Notes: generated from the letters alone by a model not told the origin. Shown: positions 33,056 to 42,166, counted from the first letter of the stretch. The stretch is 44,880 nucleotides of DNA from Tiamatella sp964451715 (GCA_964451715.1 CAYVIZ010000004.1:1-44880); one strand, 5' to 3'. A program made the numbers and translations.

Positions 33056-34072
33056 TCAATGCCGGAGAGCCTTATACCCAGGCAGTCTTCCGACGAGTTC
33101 CTTCATCCATTCAGAGTTGAGTATATCCCGGAATACTTTTACACCCCTGTTATCTATTTTATTCCCTGTAGTATAACACTCGTAACGCTCCCATGTAACA
33201 TGCACAAATGGAAGACCGTAACGCTCAGCATAATATCTTGCAACAAGCCCCACTCCACTCATCCCCAACGCTATGGCTTTCACTGTTTCATCATGGGTAT
33301 AGAACTTCCTATTGTACCCCTTCACCTTAGCAGTGTCTACGTTATGACTGGATAGGAGGAAGTCGAGATAGACGCGTGTCCCAGAACCATCGTTCCGGTT
33401 AGCCAGGGATAAGATGCCTTTATTCAATTCGTCTAGTATTTCTCCCAGAGACTCGAATGAATAACTAGGATTATAGGCCATCACGAGCTCCCTGAGGAAG
33501 CCTCCTAGAAGCACGGGCTTCTCTATATAGTATTTTTCAAGATAGGTCTTATTGTACTGGCTCTTCTCCGGGTCAAAGAGGTGGATACACGCTATATCCG
33601 TCTCTCCCAGAGAAAGCATTGCAAGTGCCCTAGAAGAACCTGGATGTATTCCCTCGACAAGTAAGCCATTTTTCCTTGCCTCTTCCACGGCAAGCTCTAT
33701 CAGGTGGTCATGGCTGTAGGATACTATTAGGTCCGGGGGCTTTACTGGAGCTCTATAAGCCTTGTTTTTACCTATACACTGTTCTAAAACCTTCATATGG
33801 GATTCCAATATCCTGACAAGCTCCACTGCTCGAGGAGTAAGCCGTGTACCCCCTTTTCTCCCTCCCCCCTTCCATGTTTCTACAAGTTTTTCCCCCAATA
33901 TTTTCTCTGCCTTGTTTATCTTCTCCCATGCCCTAGAGTAAGGTATTCCAAGTTCTCGTACAGCCTTGAGTAGTGACCCCTTCTTGTCTATAAGACTTAG
34001 AAGTAGTGCTGTCTCTGAATCTATGATAGGCGTTCCTTCTTCTATTATTATGATGTCATATTTTATCTCCAC
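33056..34072 (-). CDS. ModE-like regulator with periplasmic-binding-type sensor domain
   Basis: The 338-residue protein has an N-terminal winged helix (about residues 20-95) of the LysR/ModE kind: L-I-D-K-K-G-S-L-L-K-A-V-R-E-L-G-I-P-Y-S-R-A-W then G-G-R-K-G-G-T-R-L-T, typical of ModE. The rest is a cytoplasmic substrate-binding fold (PBP-like 2) with D-G-S-G-T-R near residue 225, a motif seen in oxyanion binders. Such fusions in archaea are thought to sense molybdate or tungstate. It is divergent from tupABC with a palindrome between, so it is the likely regulator of that operon. Whether it represses or activates is not readable. Confidence 0.85.
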   Translation of the reverse strand: MEIKYDIIIIEEGTPIIDSETALLLSLIDKKGSLLKAVRELGIPYSRAWEKINKAEKILGEKLVETWKGGGRKGGTRLTPRAVELVRILESHMKVLEQCIGKNKAYRAPVKPPDLIVSYSHDHLIELAVEEARKNGLLVEGIHPGSSRALAMLSLGETDIACIHLFDPEKSQYNKTYLEKYYIEKPVLLGGFLRELVMAYNPSYSFESLGEILDELNKGILSLANRNDGSGTRVYLDFLLSSHNVDTAKVKGYNRKFYTHDETVKAIALGMSGVGLVARYYAERYGLPFVHVTWERYECYTTGNKIDNRGVKVFRDILNSEWMKELVGRLPGYKALRH

Positions 34073-34140
34073 GGTTCCCAGCTTCCCCTTATGGGCATTT
34101 ATACACTGGGTTTCATTATTCTACAATGGGAAAACTTAAA

Positions 34141-34165
34141 TTATCCGTTATCGAAAAACGGATAA
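34141..34165. promoter_or_regulatory. Perfect 9-7-9 inverted repeat, putative operator of the tungstate transporter
   Basis: TTATCCGTT (34141-34149) and AACGGATAA (34157-34165) are exact inverted repeats with a seven-base spacer, between the ModE-like gene and tupA. A CTTAAATT-type TATA element lies just upstream (about 34135) and AAGGTGA follows at 34168. Binding here would cover the expected transcription start, so repression of tupABC when metal is plentiful is the simplest reading. Confidence 0.6.
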
Positions 34166-34179
34166 CAAGGTGATTCATT

Positions 34180-35067
34180 TTGAACAAGAAAATAGCTATA
34201 ACCATTGTACTCCTATTAATAATAGCAATAGCATCCTCCTATTCATATACGTTAACACGTCAGCCAACAAGGCTCCACATAACAACAACCACAAGCCTAT
34301 ACGCCACCGGCTTACTCGACTACTTGTCGGATAACTATGAGAAGGTCAACCCCAGAGTAGAGGCTTCTTTCATAGCAGTAGGCAGTGGCGCCGCCCTTAA
34401 AATGGCTGACAAGGGAGACGCTTGCATGGTGTTCGTGCATGCACCTAGCTTAGAGAAGCAGTATATAGAGAAAGGTACATTAAAGGACCACTATATAATA
34501 GCTTATAACTACTTCGTTATAGTAGGTCCACCGGACGATCCGGCCGGAGTCAGTAAAGCCCACAACGCCTCAGAAGCCTTCTCTTCAATATACAAGGCGG
34601 GAGATGAGGGTAAAACTCTCTTCATAAGCCGCGGGGACAACTCTGGTACAAACGTGAAGGAACTCTCTATATGGAAAGCAGCTGGACTAAACCCTGAAGG
34701 GAAAAACTGGTATCTCGAGTCAGGCCAGGGAATGGGCCAAACACTGGTTATGGCTGATGAGAAGAGGGCCTACACACTGAGCGATATAGGAACATTCCTA
34801 AAATACAAGAAGGACGGCACAATAAAGACCCTCAAAGTCCTCTACACTAATGATACCGAGCTGATAAACATTTACAGCATGTACATCGTGACAACCTGCA
34901 AGGGTAAAGAGTTAGACGCGGCTAAGGGCTTCTACAACTATGTAAAGACTCACCTGGACCTGATAGGCTCCTACGGCATAGACAAATATGGACAGCCGCT
35001 CTTCTATTCAGCCCAGGGAAAGGAGCAGGAGCTTTATAGTATATGGGAGGAACTAGCCAATCAGTAG
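34180..35067 (+). CDS. tupA: Tungstate/molybdate ABC transporter substrate-binding protein (TupA-like)
   Basis: The 295-residue protein has an N-terminal hydrophobic leader or anchor (about 4-20), then H-I-T-T-T-T-S-L-Y-A-T-G-L (about 34-46), the T-T-T-S signature of TupA that binds tungstate, V-H-A-P-S (about 86-90) and S-R-G-D-N-S-G-T-N. It delivers oxyanion to TupB/TupC. The start is TTG 34180 behind AAGGTGA. The family is tungstate-preferring in characterised bacteria; here molybdate cannot be excluded. Hyperthermophiles commonly use tungsten in such enzymes. Confidence 0.9.
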   Translation: MNKKIAITIVLLLIIAIASSYSYTLTRQPTRLHITTTTSLYATGLLDYLSDNYEKVNPRVEASFIAVGSGAALKMADKGDACMVFVHAPSLEKQYIEKGTLKDHYIIAYNYFVIVGPPDDPAGVSKAHNASEAFSSIYKAGDEGKTLFISRGDNSGTNVKELSIWKAAGLNPEGKNWYLESGQGMGQTLVMADEKRAYTLSDIGTFLKYKKDGTIKTLKVLYTNDTELINIYSMYIVTTCKGKELDAAKGFYNYVKTHLDLIGSYGIDKYGQPLFYSAQGKEQELYSIWEELANQ

Positions 35068-35077
35068 GTATGACGTC

Positions 35078-35707
35078 ATGAGCGAGATATTAGGCACGAC
35101 GATAAGATCCCTCTACATCTCAGGCTCCGCCACTCTTATTTCCTCACTCTGGAGTATACCCCTAGCCTATGCTCTAGCCTCATCCCGCAAGTCTAGCCAG
35201 ATAGCCAGTCTACTCGAGGCTCTGGTAGGGGTCCCAACTGTGCTTGTAGGGCTTCTTCTCTACTTACTCCTCAGCAGACAGGGTCCTCTAGGAATCCTCG
35301 GAATGCTCTATACACCCCAAGCAATAATACTAGGCGAATCAATACTAGTCACGCCCCTACTAACCAGCGTCGCTTTCCGCGTGCTACGCTACTCCATAGA
35401 AACCTACGGAGAACTCGCATATACTCTAGGTTCAAGCAGCCGCCAGGCCATGGCCCTAGCGGTCACGCAGAGCCTCCCCGGCCTAGCGTCTGCTATGGTT
35501 ATGGCCTTCTCTAGAGCAATAGGTGAGCTCGGCGTGGCGTTACTTGTAGGAGGCAACCTTAGAGGATACACGAGAACTCTTACCACCGCGATAGCACTAG
35601 AAGTGTCAAAGGGAGAGTTCCAAGACGCTATAAGCCTTGGTACAATACTAGTCGTCGTAATGGTACTCATATCTTTTGTACTAAGGCTTCTCAGGAGGCT
35701 GCAGTAG
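35078..35707 (+). CDS. tupB: Tungstate ABC transporter permease (TupB-like)
   Basis: The 209-residue protein has about five membrane helices and the ABC coupling segment E-L-A-Y-T-L-G-S-S-S-R-Q-A-M-A-L-A (about 111-127) followed by A-M-V-M-A-F-S-R-A-I-G-E-L-G-V-A, both standard for the molybdate/tungstate permease family. It lies ten bases after tupA and one base before tupC. It is presumed to work as a homodimer. Confidence 0.9.
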   Translation: MSEILGTTIRSLYISGSATLISSLWSIPLAYALASSRKSSQIASLLEALVGVPTVLVGLLLYLLLSRQGPLGILGMLYTPQAIILGESILVTPLLTSVAFRVLRYSIETYGELAYTLGSSSRQAMALAVTQSLPGLASAMVMAFSRAIGELGVALLVGGNLRGYTRTLTTAIALEVSKGEFQDAISLGTILVVVMVLISFVLRLLRRLQ

Positions 35708-35708
35708 C

Positions 35709-36392
35709 ATGGAGCCAATAATGGAATTGAGGAACATAACATTCTCATATAACGGTAGAAACCCGGTCTTCAAGAATGTAAACATGAGGCTCGAGGGGAA
35801 CGGTGTCCACTTTGTAGTCGGCCCTAACGGTGCTGGGAAAACAACGCTCCTCAAGATAATAGGCCTCCTATACAGGCCTACCGGAGGAGAGCTAAGATTA
35901 TGGAACGAGAACCCTTGGAAAGACGGGGACCTACTAACAAGGCTTCGGAGAAAAATCGTTTATGTACATGAGAAACCCATACTTCTAAGGGGGAACGTCC
36001 TCCAAAATCTCCTGTACCCTCTGACCAAGATAAGAGGAATAGATGAGAAGGAGGCGCTTTCCAGAGTGAAGAAAATCTCTGACTATATGGGGATAAATGA
36101 TCTCCTTCAAAGAGATGTGAGGAGCCTCTCTGCGGGGCAAGCACATCTAATAGCTGTAGCACGAGCTGTTTCCCTGAATCCGGACATACTGCTATTAGAT
36201 GAACCCTTCTCCCATCTAGATACAGAGAAAAAGAAGCTCCTCGCAGCAATGATCAGAGAAGAGGGAAGCAAAAAGCTTGTGATAATAGCTACGCACGACA
36301 CTTATCTCGCATCAAAAATAGGCGACCGGTTCATAATCCTTGAGAACGGCAGAGTGGAAACACTTGATAGAATAGATTTGACCATGATCTAG
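35709..36392 (+). CDS. tupC: Tungstate ABC transporter ATPase (TupC-like)
   Basis: The 227-residue ABC ATPase has Walker A G-P-N-G-A-G-K-T-T (about 38-46), signature L-S-A-G-Q-A-H-L-I-A-V-A-R-A, Walker B I-L-L-L-D-E-P-F-S-H-L-D and a switch His in A-T-H-D. ATG 35709 follows GGAGG. It is last in tupABC and meets the second TorD-like gene end to end with a four-base overlap. Confidence 0.9.
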   Translation: MEPIMELRNITFSYNGRNPVFKNVNMRLEGNGVHFVVGPNGAGKTTLLKIIGLLYRPTGGELRLWNENPWKDGDLLTRLRRKIVYVHEKPILLRGNVLQNLLYPLTKIRGIDEKEALSRVKKISDYMGINDLLQRDVRSLSAGQAHLIAVARAVSLNPDILLLDEPFSHLDTEKKKLLAAMIREEGSKKLVIIATHDTYLASKIGDRFIILENGRVETLDRIDLTMI

Positions 36393-37060
36393 ACATACTT
36401 CTCCGCGCCTAACAACGCTTCTATCGAGTCGGCAACATTTCTGACGAGTTTATTACCCGTGTTATCCCTCAAGCACCGGGTAAACGATGGAATCCACCTA
36501 GAAACATGATCCTCGAGAAAACCCTTTCTAATCTCAGCCACATCAAACGGATTCACCCCTTCAACTAGACCCTCGTAAACACTAGCCTCCGCGTCGTGTA
36601 AAGCGGCTAAGAACTCCAGTTCAACACTGACATGGTCAACAGCTATAACCATATCCTTATCAGCCTCCAAACCCAAGAGAGAGTAATACCTCTTCAAGCT
36701 GGAGGCTACCCCGGGAGCCTCCACGACTCTCGGCCCCTTACTAGTATAGATGCTCTCGAAAGGAGGACATTTAAGCCGCTTAAAACTAGTTACAGTAAGC
36801 CCCGTTACCTCTACACTGAAACCCGTCCAGCACTCATCGTTCTCTACGCACTCACCTATTCCATCAGCCAGCAAAACAGCCTGTCTAAGCGAGTCCCTTA
36901 TCTTCGGGTGCTCGTCTAGGCCCAGATTATTGACCCTCTTCTTCAGATCCTTAATTATATCGCCCTTCTCAAGTATGGGCCTAGACTTAGAGGGCGGTAA
37001 AAGAGCGACTCCCACAAGCCTATAAGCTAGAGCCATAGCCCTATGAGTATTCGACACCAT
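36389..37060 (-). CDS. TorD/DmsD-family molybdoenzyme chaperone (copy 2)
   Basis: This 223-residue helical protein is of the TorD family. It shows C-P-P-F-E-S-I-Y (about 98-105), the same block found in copy 1, A-V-D-H-V-S-V-E-L-E-F-L-A-A-L (about 142-156) and F-L-E-D-H-V-S-R-W-I-P-S-F. It should mature the second oxidoreductase, whose genes lie just upstream on the same strand. ATG 37060 is preferred over GTG 37069 because GGAG ends ten bases before the ATG but only one base before the GTG. A TATA-like TTTTTATA occurs on the minus strand near 37100, so it seems to have its own promoter. Confidence 0.82.
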   Translation of the reverse strand: MVSNTHRAMALAYRLVGVALLPPSKSRPILEKGDIIKDLKKRVNNLGLDEHPKIRDSLRQAVLLADGIGECVENDECWTGFSVEVTGLTVTSFKRLKCPPFESIYTSKGPRVVEAPGVASSLKRYYSLLGLEADKDMVIAVDHVSVELEFLAALHDAEASVYEGLVEGVNPFDVAEIRKGFLEDHVSRWIPSFTRCLRDNTGNKLVRNVADSIEALLGAEKYV

Positions 37061-37157
37061 GTAATCCACTCTCCACAGGAGGAATCCCTGATCGTCTTAT
37101 AAAAATAGGAATAATGAAGGGTATTAAATAGCTGGTAAAAACAAAATAATTAAGGTT

Positions 37158-37967
37158 TCACTCTCCTCCCATAACCTTTGTCTCCTTAAGCTTCTCCTCA
37201 TGGATCTCCTCTACATTCGGCTGATAATTACTGGATGGTAGATAGTATACCCTGGCAGCCGTATGCCTCACAGGGCCGTGAGGTGTACCAGGCACAGCAT
37301 GGTGCCTAGACACTATCTGGTATACCTCGCTGTTCGGATCCTCTAAATCACCGAATATCCTTACGTGTGCCGGGCAGGTCTCTACACAAGCAGGCAACAA
37401 TCCCTTCTCTACTCTGTGATAACAGAATGTACACTTGTCTATAGTCTTGGTAAGCAGGTTAACCTGTCTGGCGGCATACGGGCACGCAGTCACACAGCTT
37501 CCACACAGTATACACTTATTGGGGTCTACTAGGACCACACCCTCCTTCGTCTGGAAACTAGCCTGCGTCGGGCATACGGTGACACAGGGAGCATTGTCAC
37601 AGTGCTGGCATATCCTGTGATAGAACATGAGCCCTGCCTCGGGATACCTGCCTCCCTCAACCTCATAGACCTCGGTCCTAAGCCATAGTTTGCTCATGGT
37701 CTCACTAGCCTTCTCACGGGCCTTAGCCGGATCCTTGAACCTCAGCTCCTCAGTCTCTTCAGCAGCCTTCTCCACGAAGTATTCCGCCGGCGGCTTCTCA
37801 AGATTTATTCCTATCAAACCACTCACAAGACCAGTCAGGAACCCCTTCTTGTTCTGGAACTCCAGCTCACCCTGATCACTATTGAGGTTCTCGGCTACAC
37901 AAGCGGCTACACATGCACCACAACCCATACAGCGGTCTATATCTATAACCATAGCATACCTAGTCAC
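37158..37967 (-). CDS. Ferredoxin-type electron-transfer subunit with extended insert, oxidoreductase 2
   Basis: This 269-residue four-cluster ferredoxin protein shows C-M-G-C-G-A-C-V-A-A-C (about residues 12-22), C-Q-H-C-D-N-A-P-C-V-T-V-C-P, C-I-L-C-G-S-C-V-T-A-C-P and C-T-F-C ending C-V-E-T-C-P. Compared with copy 1 it has ~70 extra residues between the first and second Cys groups (about 25-115), largely charged and helical. The GTG start at 37967 lies behind GGAGGTGA. It is third in the leftward operon anchor-catalytic-ferredoxin, 17 bases after the catalytic gene. It passes electrons between the NrfD-type anchor and the catalytic subunit. Confidence 0.9.
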   Translation of the reverse strand: MTRYAMVIDIDRCMGCGACVAACVAENLNSDQGELEFQNKKGFLTGLVSGLIGINLEKPPAEYFVEKAAEETEELRFKDPAKAREKASETMSKLWLRTEVYEVEGGRYPEAGLMFYHRICQHCDNAPCVTVCPTQASFQTKEGVVLVDPNKCILCGSCVTACPYAARQVNLLTKTIDKCTFCYHRVEKGLLPACVETCPAHVRIFGDLEDPNSEVYQIVSRHHAVPGTPHGPVRHTAARVYYLPSSNYQPNVEEIHEEKLKETKVMGGE

Positions 37968-37984
37968 GACACCTCACCTCCAGA

Positions 37985-40804
37985 CTAAGCACCTCCCACC
38001 TTACGAATCTTGATATAAGTATCTCCTAGAATCGCGCTTCCCACAGCAGGATCGGCTGCTGGCGGTACAAGCTTGTTGTATGGTACAGTCTCATTGGGAG
38101 CAAATCTCATCGCCGGGCTCTCATGTCCAAAGGCGCTCACGACGAATGCTGTGTCAGGTCTTATTCTCTCTGTTACATGTACTCTTGTCTTATAGCATTT
38201 TCCTAGAGAGTTACATACCTCCACAAGATCTCCCTCCTTCAATCCGAGTTTTTCAGCTCTACTCGAATGAATCCATATTCTCCTGTACTTCTCTCTGGTG
38301 AGCCTCTCCAGTATTGGATTATCTGCCGTGCTAGCGTGAGTCATTGTAGGCGCTTTACCATATATGAGATAGAATTCATCTTCACCTAGTTTCTCCCTCT
38401 CCACAAGAGCCCTTGGGGGCACCCAGTCTATAATCGGATGCCATTCTGCTTTTATCTCTCCGTTCTTAAGGATCTTAGCAGCGGCCCACAGGGTTACACT
38501 AAATAATTCTAGCATTCCTGTGGCAGTATATAGCTCGTGTTTCTCTAGTGCTTCTAGATTCTCTTTTATGACCTCCTCTTTAGTCTTGTATATGACTGCA
38601 CCCTCAGTTCTAAGCTTCTCAAGTAACTGCTGCTTACTCATACCAAGCTTCTTCGCTATAGCCTCTATCTGCAGTTCTTGTATCTTACCAAGGAATTCTA
38701 TCCTCTTTTTCACATCTGTTAAATAACTCCTATCAAGGCTCTCATATAGATCCGCCATCTTACCCCAGAGTTCCTGAGGTAGTCCTATCAGCCTAGCAAA
38801 AGTCTCCCCGTACTCTCTAGCCTTTCCTAGGTCTTTGGCCAATAAACCGAGAACTATCGGATAGGGTAGACAGTCCGCTATGGGTTTATCGATCGCAGGT
38901 ACTGCTGTGAAGAATCCTCCCCATGGAACATATTCCACTGGTCTAACTAGATCATACACCTCTAAGTAGGTACAATCTGCCAGTACCACATCACTGTAGA
39001 GTGCTGTGTCCTGAGGCAGTATGTCTTGGTGTATAACCTTTGCTATTTTCTTGCTCTTAAAGAGGTTTTCTAGCCAGCCACTACCATCCACAATGGTTCT
39101 AATTATATTTCCACCTGTATTGAAGAGTATCCAGCCGTCTCCTTTCTCAATGACTTTATCTAATACTATGAATGTCCTCCCCAAGTTTATTAGAGGGCCA
39201 TGAGTTGTTGTGCCATCGCTTAGCAGTTTTATGGGGAGTTTAGCCATTTCTTGGAACAATGGGCTCCAGGGGGGTGCCATGAACTTCAATGCACTCCATG
39301 CAGGGGCAGGCATGCCGGCAGGATTCTTGTCGCTCTTCATGCCCTCAAGTCCATCATTTCCTATAAGTATTCCTCCAGGAGTAGCCAAGCTGCCTACTAG
39401 GGCGTTTAGTATAGCTGCGGCTCTCCAGGTTTGGAAGCTATTATAAGTCTTTGTTCCATGCCATCCAGTATCTATAGCGGCTGGCCTAGTGGTTCCGAAA
39501 AGTCTCGCTATTTCATATATCTTCTCAGCTGGGACATCTGTTATCTTTGAAGCCCATTCTGGAGTGTACCCCTTACTCTTTAGGTGCATGTAGAGTGCCT
39601 CTAATACTGGGACATACGTTTTCCCGTTAACCTTGTATTTACCTCTTAGAGCAGGGAGTTTCGCCTCTGTGTTACATACAATCTTACCTGTTACTTCATC
39701 GTACACCTTGAAGCACTCAACACTCCATGGCCTCGGATAAGGCATGTTCTGGTTGGGCTCCATTCCTGCCTTCCATCTAAGCTCTAATGGCTCCATGGTT
39801 TCTGGGTCAACAAGCATAGTAGCGTCGCTGTATTCTCTGAGGTATTCTTCCTCGTACATTTCTTCATCTAGTATTACGTACATCATGGACAATAAGAGTG
39901 CTAGATCTGTGCCAGGCTTTATCGGTACCCATTCATCTGCCCGTGCAGCTTCCTCGCTGAGCCTAGGGTCTATAACTATAAGCTTGAACCTCCTCAGGTT
40001 CTGTCCTACTCTGCTACCGTGACTTACACTTATGCTACCAAACGGGTTCCTCCTAATAGATATAAGCAGATTTACATCGTCATAATCCACCATGAACTCT
40101 GTGTGCACTCCTACCCCTAGTACGCTTGCCCATCCAAGGGACTTAGGCAGGAAGCAAGTTGCTATAGGCTGGCTGAAAGCATTAGCGAAACCAAGGGCTA
40201 TCAGGAAGGCGAATATATGCGGTCTATATATATCGCATCCAAACCATCCGAATGACCCTATATGTCTGTCATACTTGGCTGCAGCCATCATACCCGCTAT
40301 CTTGGCCTCCATATCACTCTTGCCGTTAGCTTTCGCCTGCTGGTACGCTTGCTGGAATGCGTTCATCATCTTCTCATACATGGGTTTAAACGCGTTTAGA
40401 ACCTCTTCGTAAGCCTTCTCCCAGCTTACTTCATTAAATTGCCACGTACCCCTCTCTGAGCCAGGCTTCCTCACCAGAGGCCTAGTGAGCCTATCAGGGT
40501 TATAGAGTCTATATACACCCATATTACCCCTTGCACATACTGTTCCTCTATTCAAGACAAACGTGTAAGGATTGCCGAATATTCTTTCTACCCTGCCATT
40601 GTTTACTCTGACCATTATGCTGCATCCCTGCGGACACATGCCGCAGTGGTTGGGCTTGTATTCTATCTTGGGTTTAGATGCTGCGGCTAGCTCTAGCTTC
40701 TCTGCCTTCTTGAGGGTCTCGTAGCTTACTCCCCCTATGCCGGCTAGTAGGCCTGTCACGCCGGCTATTTTGAGGAAGTCTCTACGCGTGATTCCTCCAC
40801 TCAT
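37985..40804 (-). CDS. Tat-exported molybdopterin (Mo/W-bisPGD) oxidoreductase 2, catalytic subunit
   Basis: The 939-residue protein has a twin-arginine leader (I-T-R-R-D-F-L-K, residues 5-12, then a Gly/Ala-rich helix), a [4Fe-4S] site (Cys54, 57, 61 and 90), a probable metal-ligand Cys217 in Q-P-I-A-T-C-F, and the cofactor segment D-P-R-L-S-E-E-A-A-R-A-D-E-W-V-P-I-K-P-G-T-D. Two helical insertions are seen near residues 135-180 and 690-770. It is in the PsrA/PhsA/SreA group, so a sulfur, polysulfide or thiosulfate reductase is the best guess; the substrate is not fixed. ATG 40804 follows GGGGAGGTG. It differs strongly from oxidoreductase 1, suggesting different substrates. Confidence 0.88.
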   Translation of the reverse strand: MSGGITRRDFLKIAGVTGLLAGIGGVSYETLKKAEKLELAAASKPKIEYKPNHCGMCPQGCSIMVRVNNGRVERIFGNPYTFVLNRGTVCARGNMGVYRLYNPDRLTRPLVRKPGSERGTWQFNEVSWEKAYEEVLNAFKPMYEKMMNAFQQAYQQAKANGKSDMEAKIAGMMAAAKYDRHIGSFGWFGCDIYRPHIFAFLIALGFANAFSQPIATCFLPKSLGWASVLGVGVHTEFMVDYDDVNLLISIRRNPFGSISVSHGSRVGQNLRRFKLIVIDPRLSEEAARADEWVPIKPGTDLALLLSMMYVILDEEMYEEEYLREYSDATMLVDPETMEPLELRWKAGMEPNQNMPYPRPWSVECFKVYDEVTGKIVCNTEAKLPALRGKYKVNGKTYVPVLEALYMHLKSKGYTPEWASKITDVPAEKIYEIARLFGTTRPAAIDTGWHGTKTYNSFQTWRAAAILNALVGSLATPGGILIGNDGLEGMKSDKNPAGMPAPAWSALKFMAPPWSPLFQEMAKLPIKLLSDGTTTHGPLINLGRTFIVLDKVIEKGDGWILFNTGGNIIRTIVDGSGWLENLFKSKKIAKVIHQDILPQDTALYSDVVLADCTYLEVYDLVRPVEYVPWGGFFTAVPAIDKPIADCLPYPIVLGLLAKDLGKAREYGETFARLIGLPQELWGKMADLYESLDRSYLTDVKKRIEFLGKIQELQIEAIAKKLGMSKQQLLEKLRTEGAVIYKTKEEVIKENLEALEKHELYTATGMLELFSVTLWAAAKILKNGEIKAEWHPIIDWVPPRALVEREKLGEDEFYLIYGKAPTMTHASTADNPILERLTREKYRRIWIHSSRAEKLGLKEGDLVEVCNSLGKCYKTRVHVTERIRPDTAFVVSAFGHESPAMRFAPNETVPYNKLVPPAADPAVGSAILGDTYIKIRKVGGA

Positions 40805-40821
40805 CTTTATACACCTCCCCT

Positions 40822-42033
40822 TTACCTGAATACCCAGAGTCTACGGGGTTTCTCCCCCCTCTCTAGGGGTAGGAGCCACTCGCCTAGTGTGAGGAGTAGT
40901 AGCCAGATCGATACGGCTAGTATGAACATGGCTGCCTCAGGGCTTCCTATGTGGTACTCGTATGGCCAGTACTTTATGTAGTAGGGGTTCAGGTTGTTTG
41001 TAACGCCTCCATAGTGGAAGCTTAGACGGGCTAGCTGGCCTGATATCATGAAGTCGAACTTGCCTATGTAGCCTGCTACTATGAGTAGGACAGCGTTTAT
41101 GAAGGTTAATGCTAGGCTCCTCTTGAGGTATCCGTAGATGGCTAGTATGAAGGTCACAAGCATTCCTAGGCCGATCTCTATGGCCCAGAACTCGAATTTG
41201 AAGTGGCCGAACAGCAGGGTCTTGTACATCTCCCATGCCGGTGGATAGTAGTATGCCACCATTGCGTTCCAGAATTCGAAGAAGAAGAATGTCGGTATGC
41301 CTACTAGGAATACTAGGTTGTATGTTGATGTGGCGAACTCTACGTAGTCATCGTCTATTGCCCCCTTGGCCGTGTATACTAGTGTTATGTAGAACACCTG
41401 CCATGCTGCCCCGATTAGGACTGCGCTGGCTATGAAGTAGGCTCCCACGTGGGGGCCGTACCAGCCTGGTACTCCAGTGCTGGCTCCGAAGACTTCTCCC
41501 AGGTTGCTGTGTACTGCTATGGTCGCGAAGAGGACTAGTACTGCTATGGCTAGCTCGAGGGCTTTCCAGTGTTTCAGCTTCTCGCTGACCTCGCTTCTTA
41601 TGAAGTATACTATTTCTATTAGGAGCATTAGGAAGAAGAAGCTGTATAGTACACCCATCCAGGCTATTCTGGATCTAACGTTGAAGCTTGTCAGCATTGC
41701 CAGGAAGTGGTCGGCTCTGCCGAGGTCTAGTATGATCATGGTCCATGCGGGTATGATTGTTATAAGTGAGAACCATACGCCGTGCTTTATTATCTTCTCG
41801 AAGCCTTCCCTGCGCCCTTTGTAGCCGAATACCGTGTAGAGGCTGTTTATTATGCTGGATCCTGTTGATGCTAGTGCGAAGTATACATAGCTGGGGACCA
41901 GTAGCCCCCAAGCTATGGCGTCCTTCGCCTCCCAGGGCTCGTATTCGTGGTAGTACTTGGTGATGTATGTCGCTGAGGCGGCTATTATTATGACTAATAA
42001 CGCCAGCCAGGCGTAGAGGGCTGTTCTACTCAC
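40822..42033 (-). CDS. NrfD-family membrane anchor, ten helices, oxidoreductase 2
   Basis: This 403-residue protein has about ten membrane helices and the hallmark I-I-L-D-L-G-R-A-D-H-F (about 102-112). It is longer than the eight-helix anchor of module 1, and of the ten-helix NrfD type. It should bind quinone and couple it to the ferredoxin subunit. GTG 42033 is chosen because AAGGTGG ends five bases before it; a GTG nine bases upstream lies inside that site. It is first in its operon and reads toward the catalytic gene 18 bases later. The 133-base gap upstream contains a TTTTATAT-type TATA element (about 42092) and no gene. Confidence 0.88.
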   Translation of the reverse strand: MSRTALYAWLALLVIIIAASATYITKYYHEYEPWEAKDAIAWGLLVPSYVYFALASTGSSIINSLYTVFGYKGRREGFEKIIKHGVWFSLITIIPAWTMIILDLGRADHFLAMLTSFNVRSRIAWMGVLYSFFFLMLLIEIVYFIRSEVSEKLKHWKALELAIAVLVLFATIAVHSNLGEVFGASTGVPGWYGPHVGAYFIASAVLIGAAWQVFYITLVYTAKGAIDDDYVEFATSTYNLVFLVGIPTFFFFEFWNAMVAYYYPPAWEMYKTLLFGHFKFEFWAIEIGLGMLVTFILAIYGYLKRSLALTFINAVLLIVAGYIGKFDFMISGQLARLSFHYGGVTNNLNPYYIKYWPYEYHIGSPEAAMFILAVSIWLLLLTLGEWLLPLERGEKPRRLWVFR

Positions 42034-42166
42034 TGCTACCACCTTATGGATAACCTTGTCTGCAGGTATAAATCCATGAGAACCATCATATAAAACGGTA
42101 ACTATCCCTTAATAATGAAAGAGTGGTAATAAACTGCGTTAAATATCAATATTATCGTTAATAAAG

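Noticed and set aside
42100..42166. Direct repeat CGTTAA spaced by 14 bases upstream of the module 2 operon
   Set aside because: Six-base A/T-rich repeats are expected by chance and it lies well upstream of the TATA-like element without symmetry.
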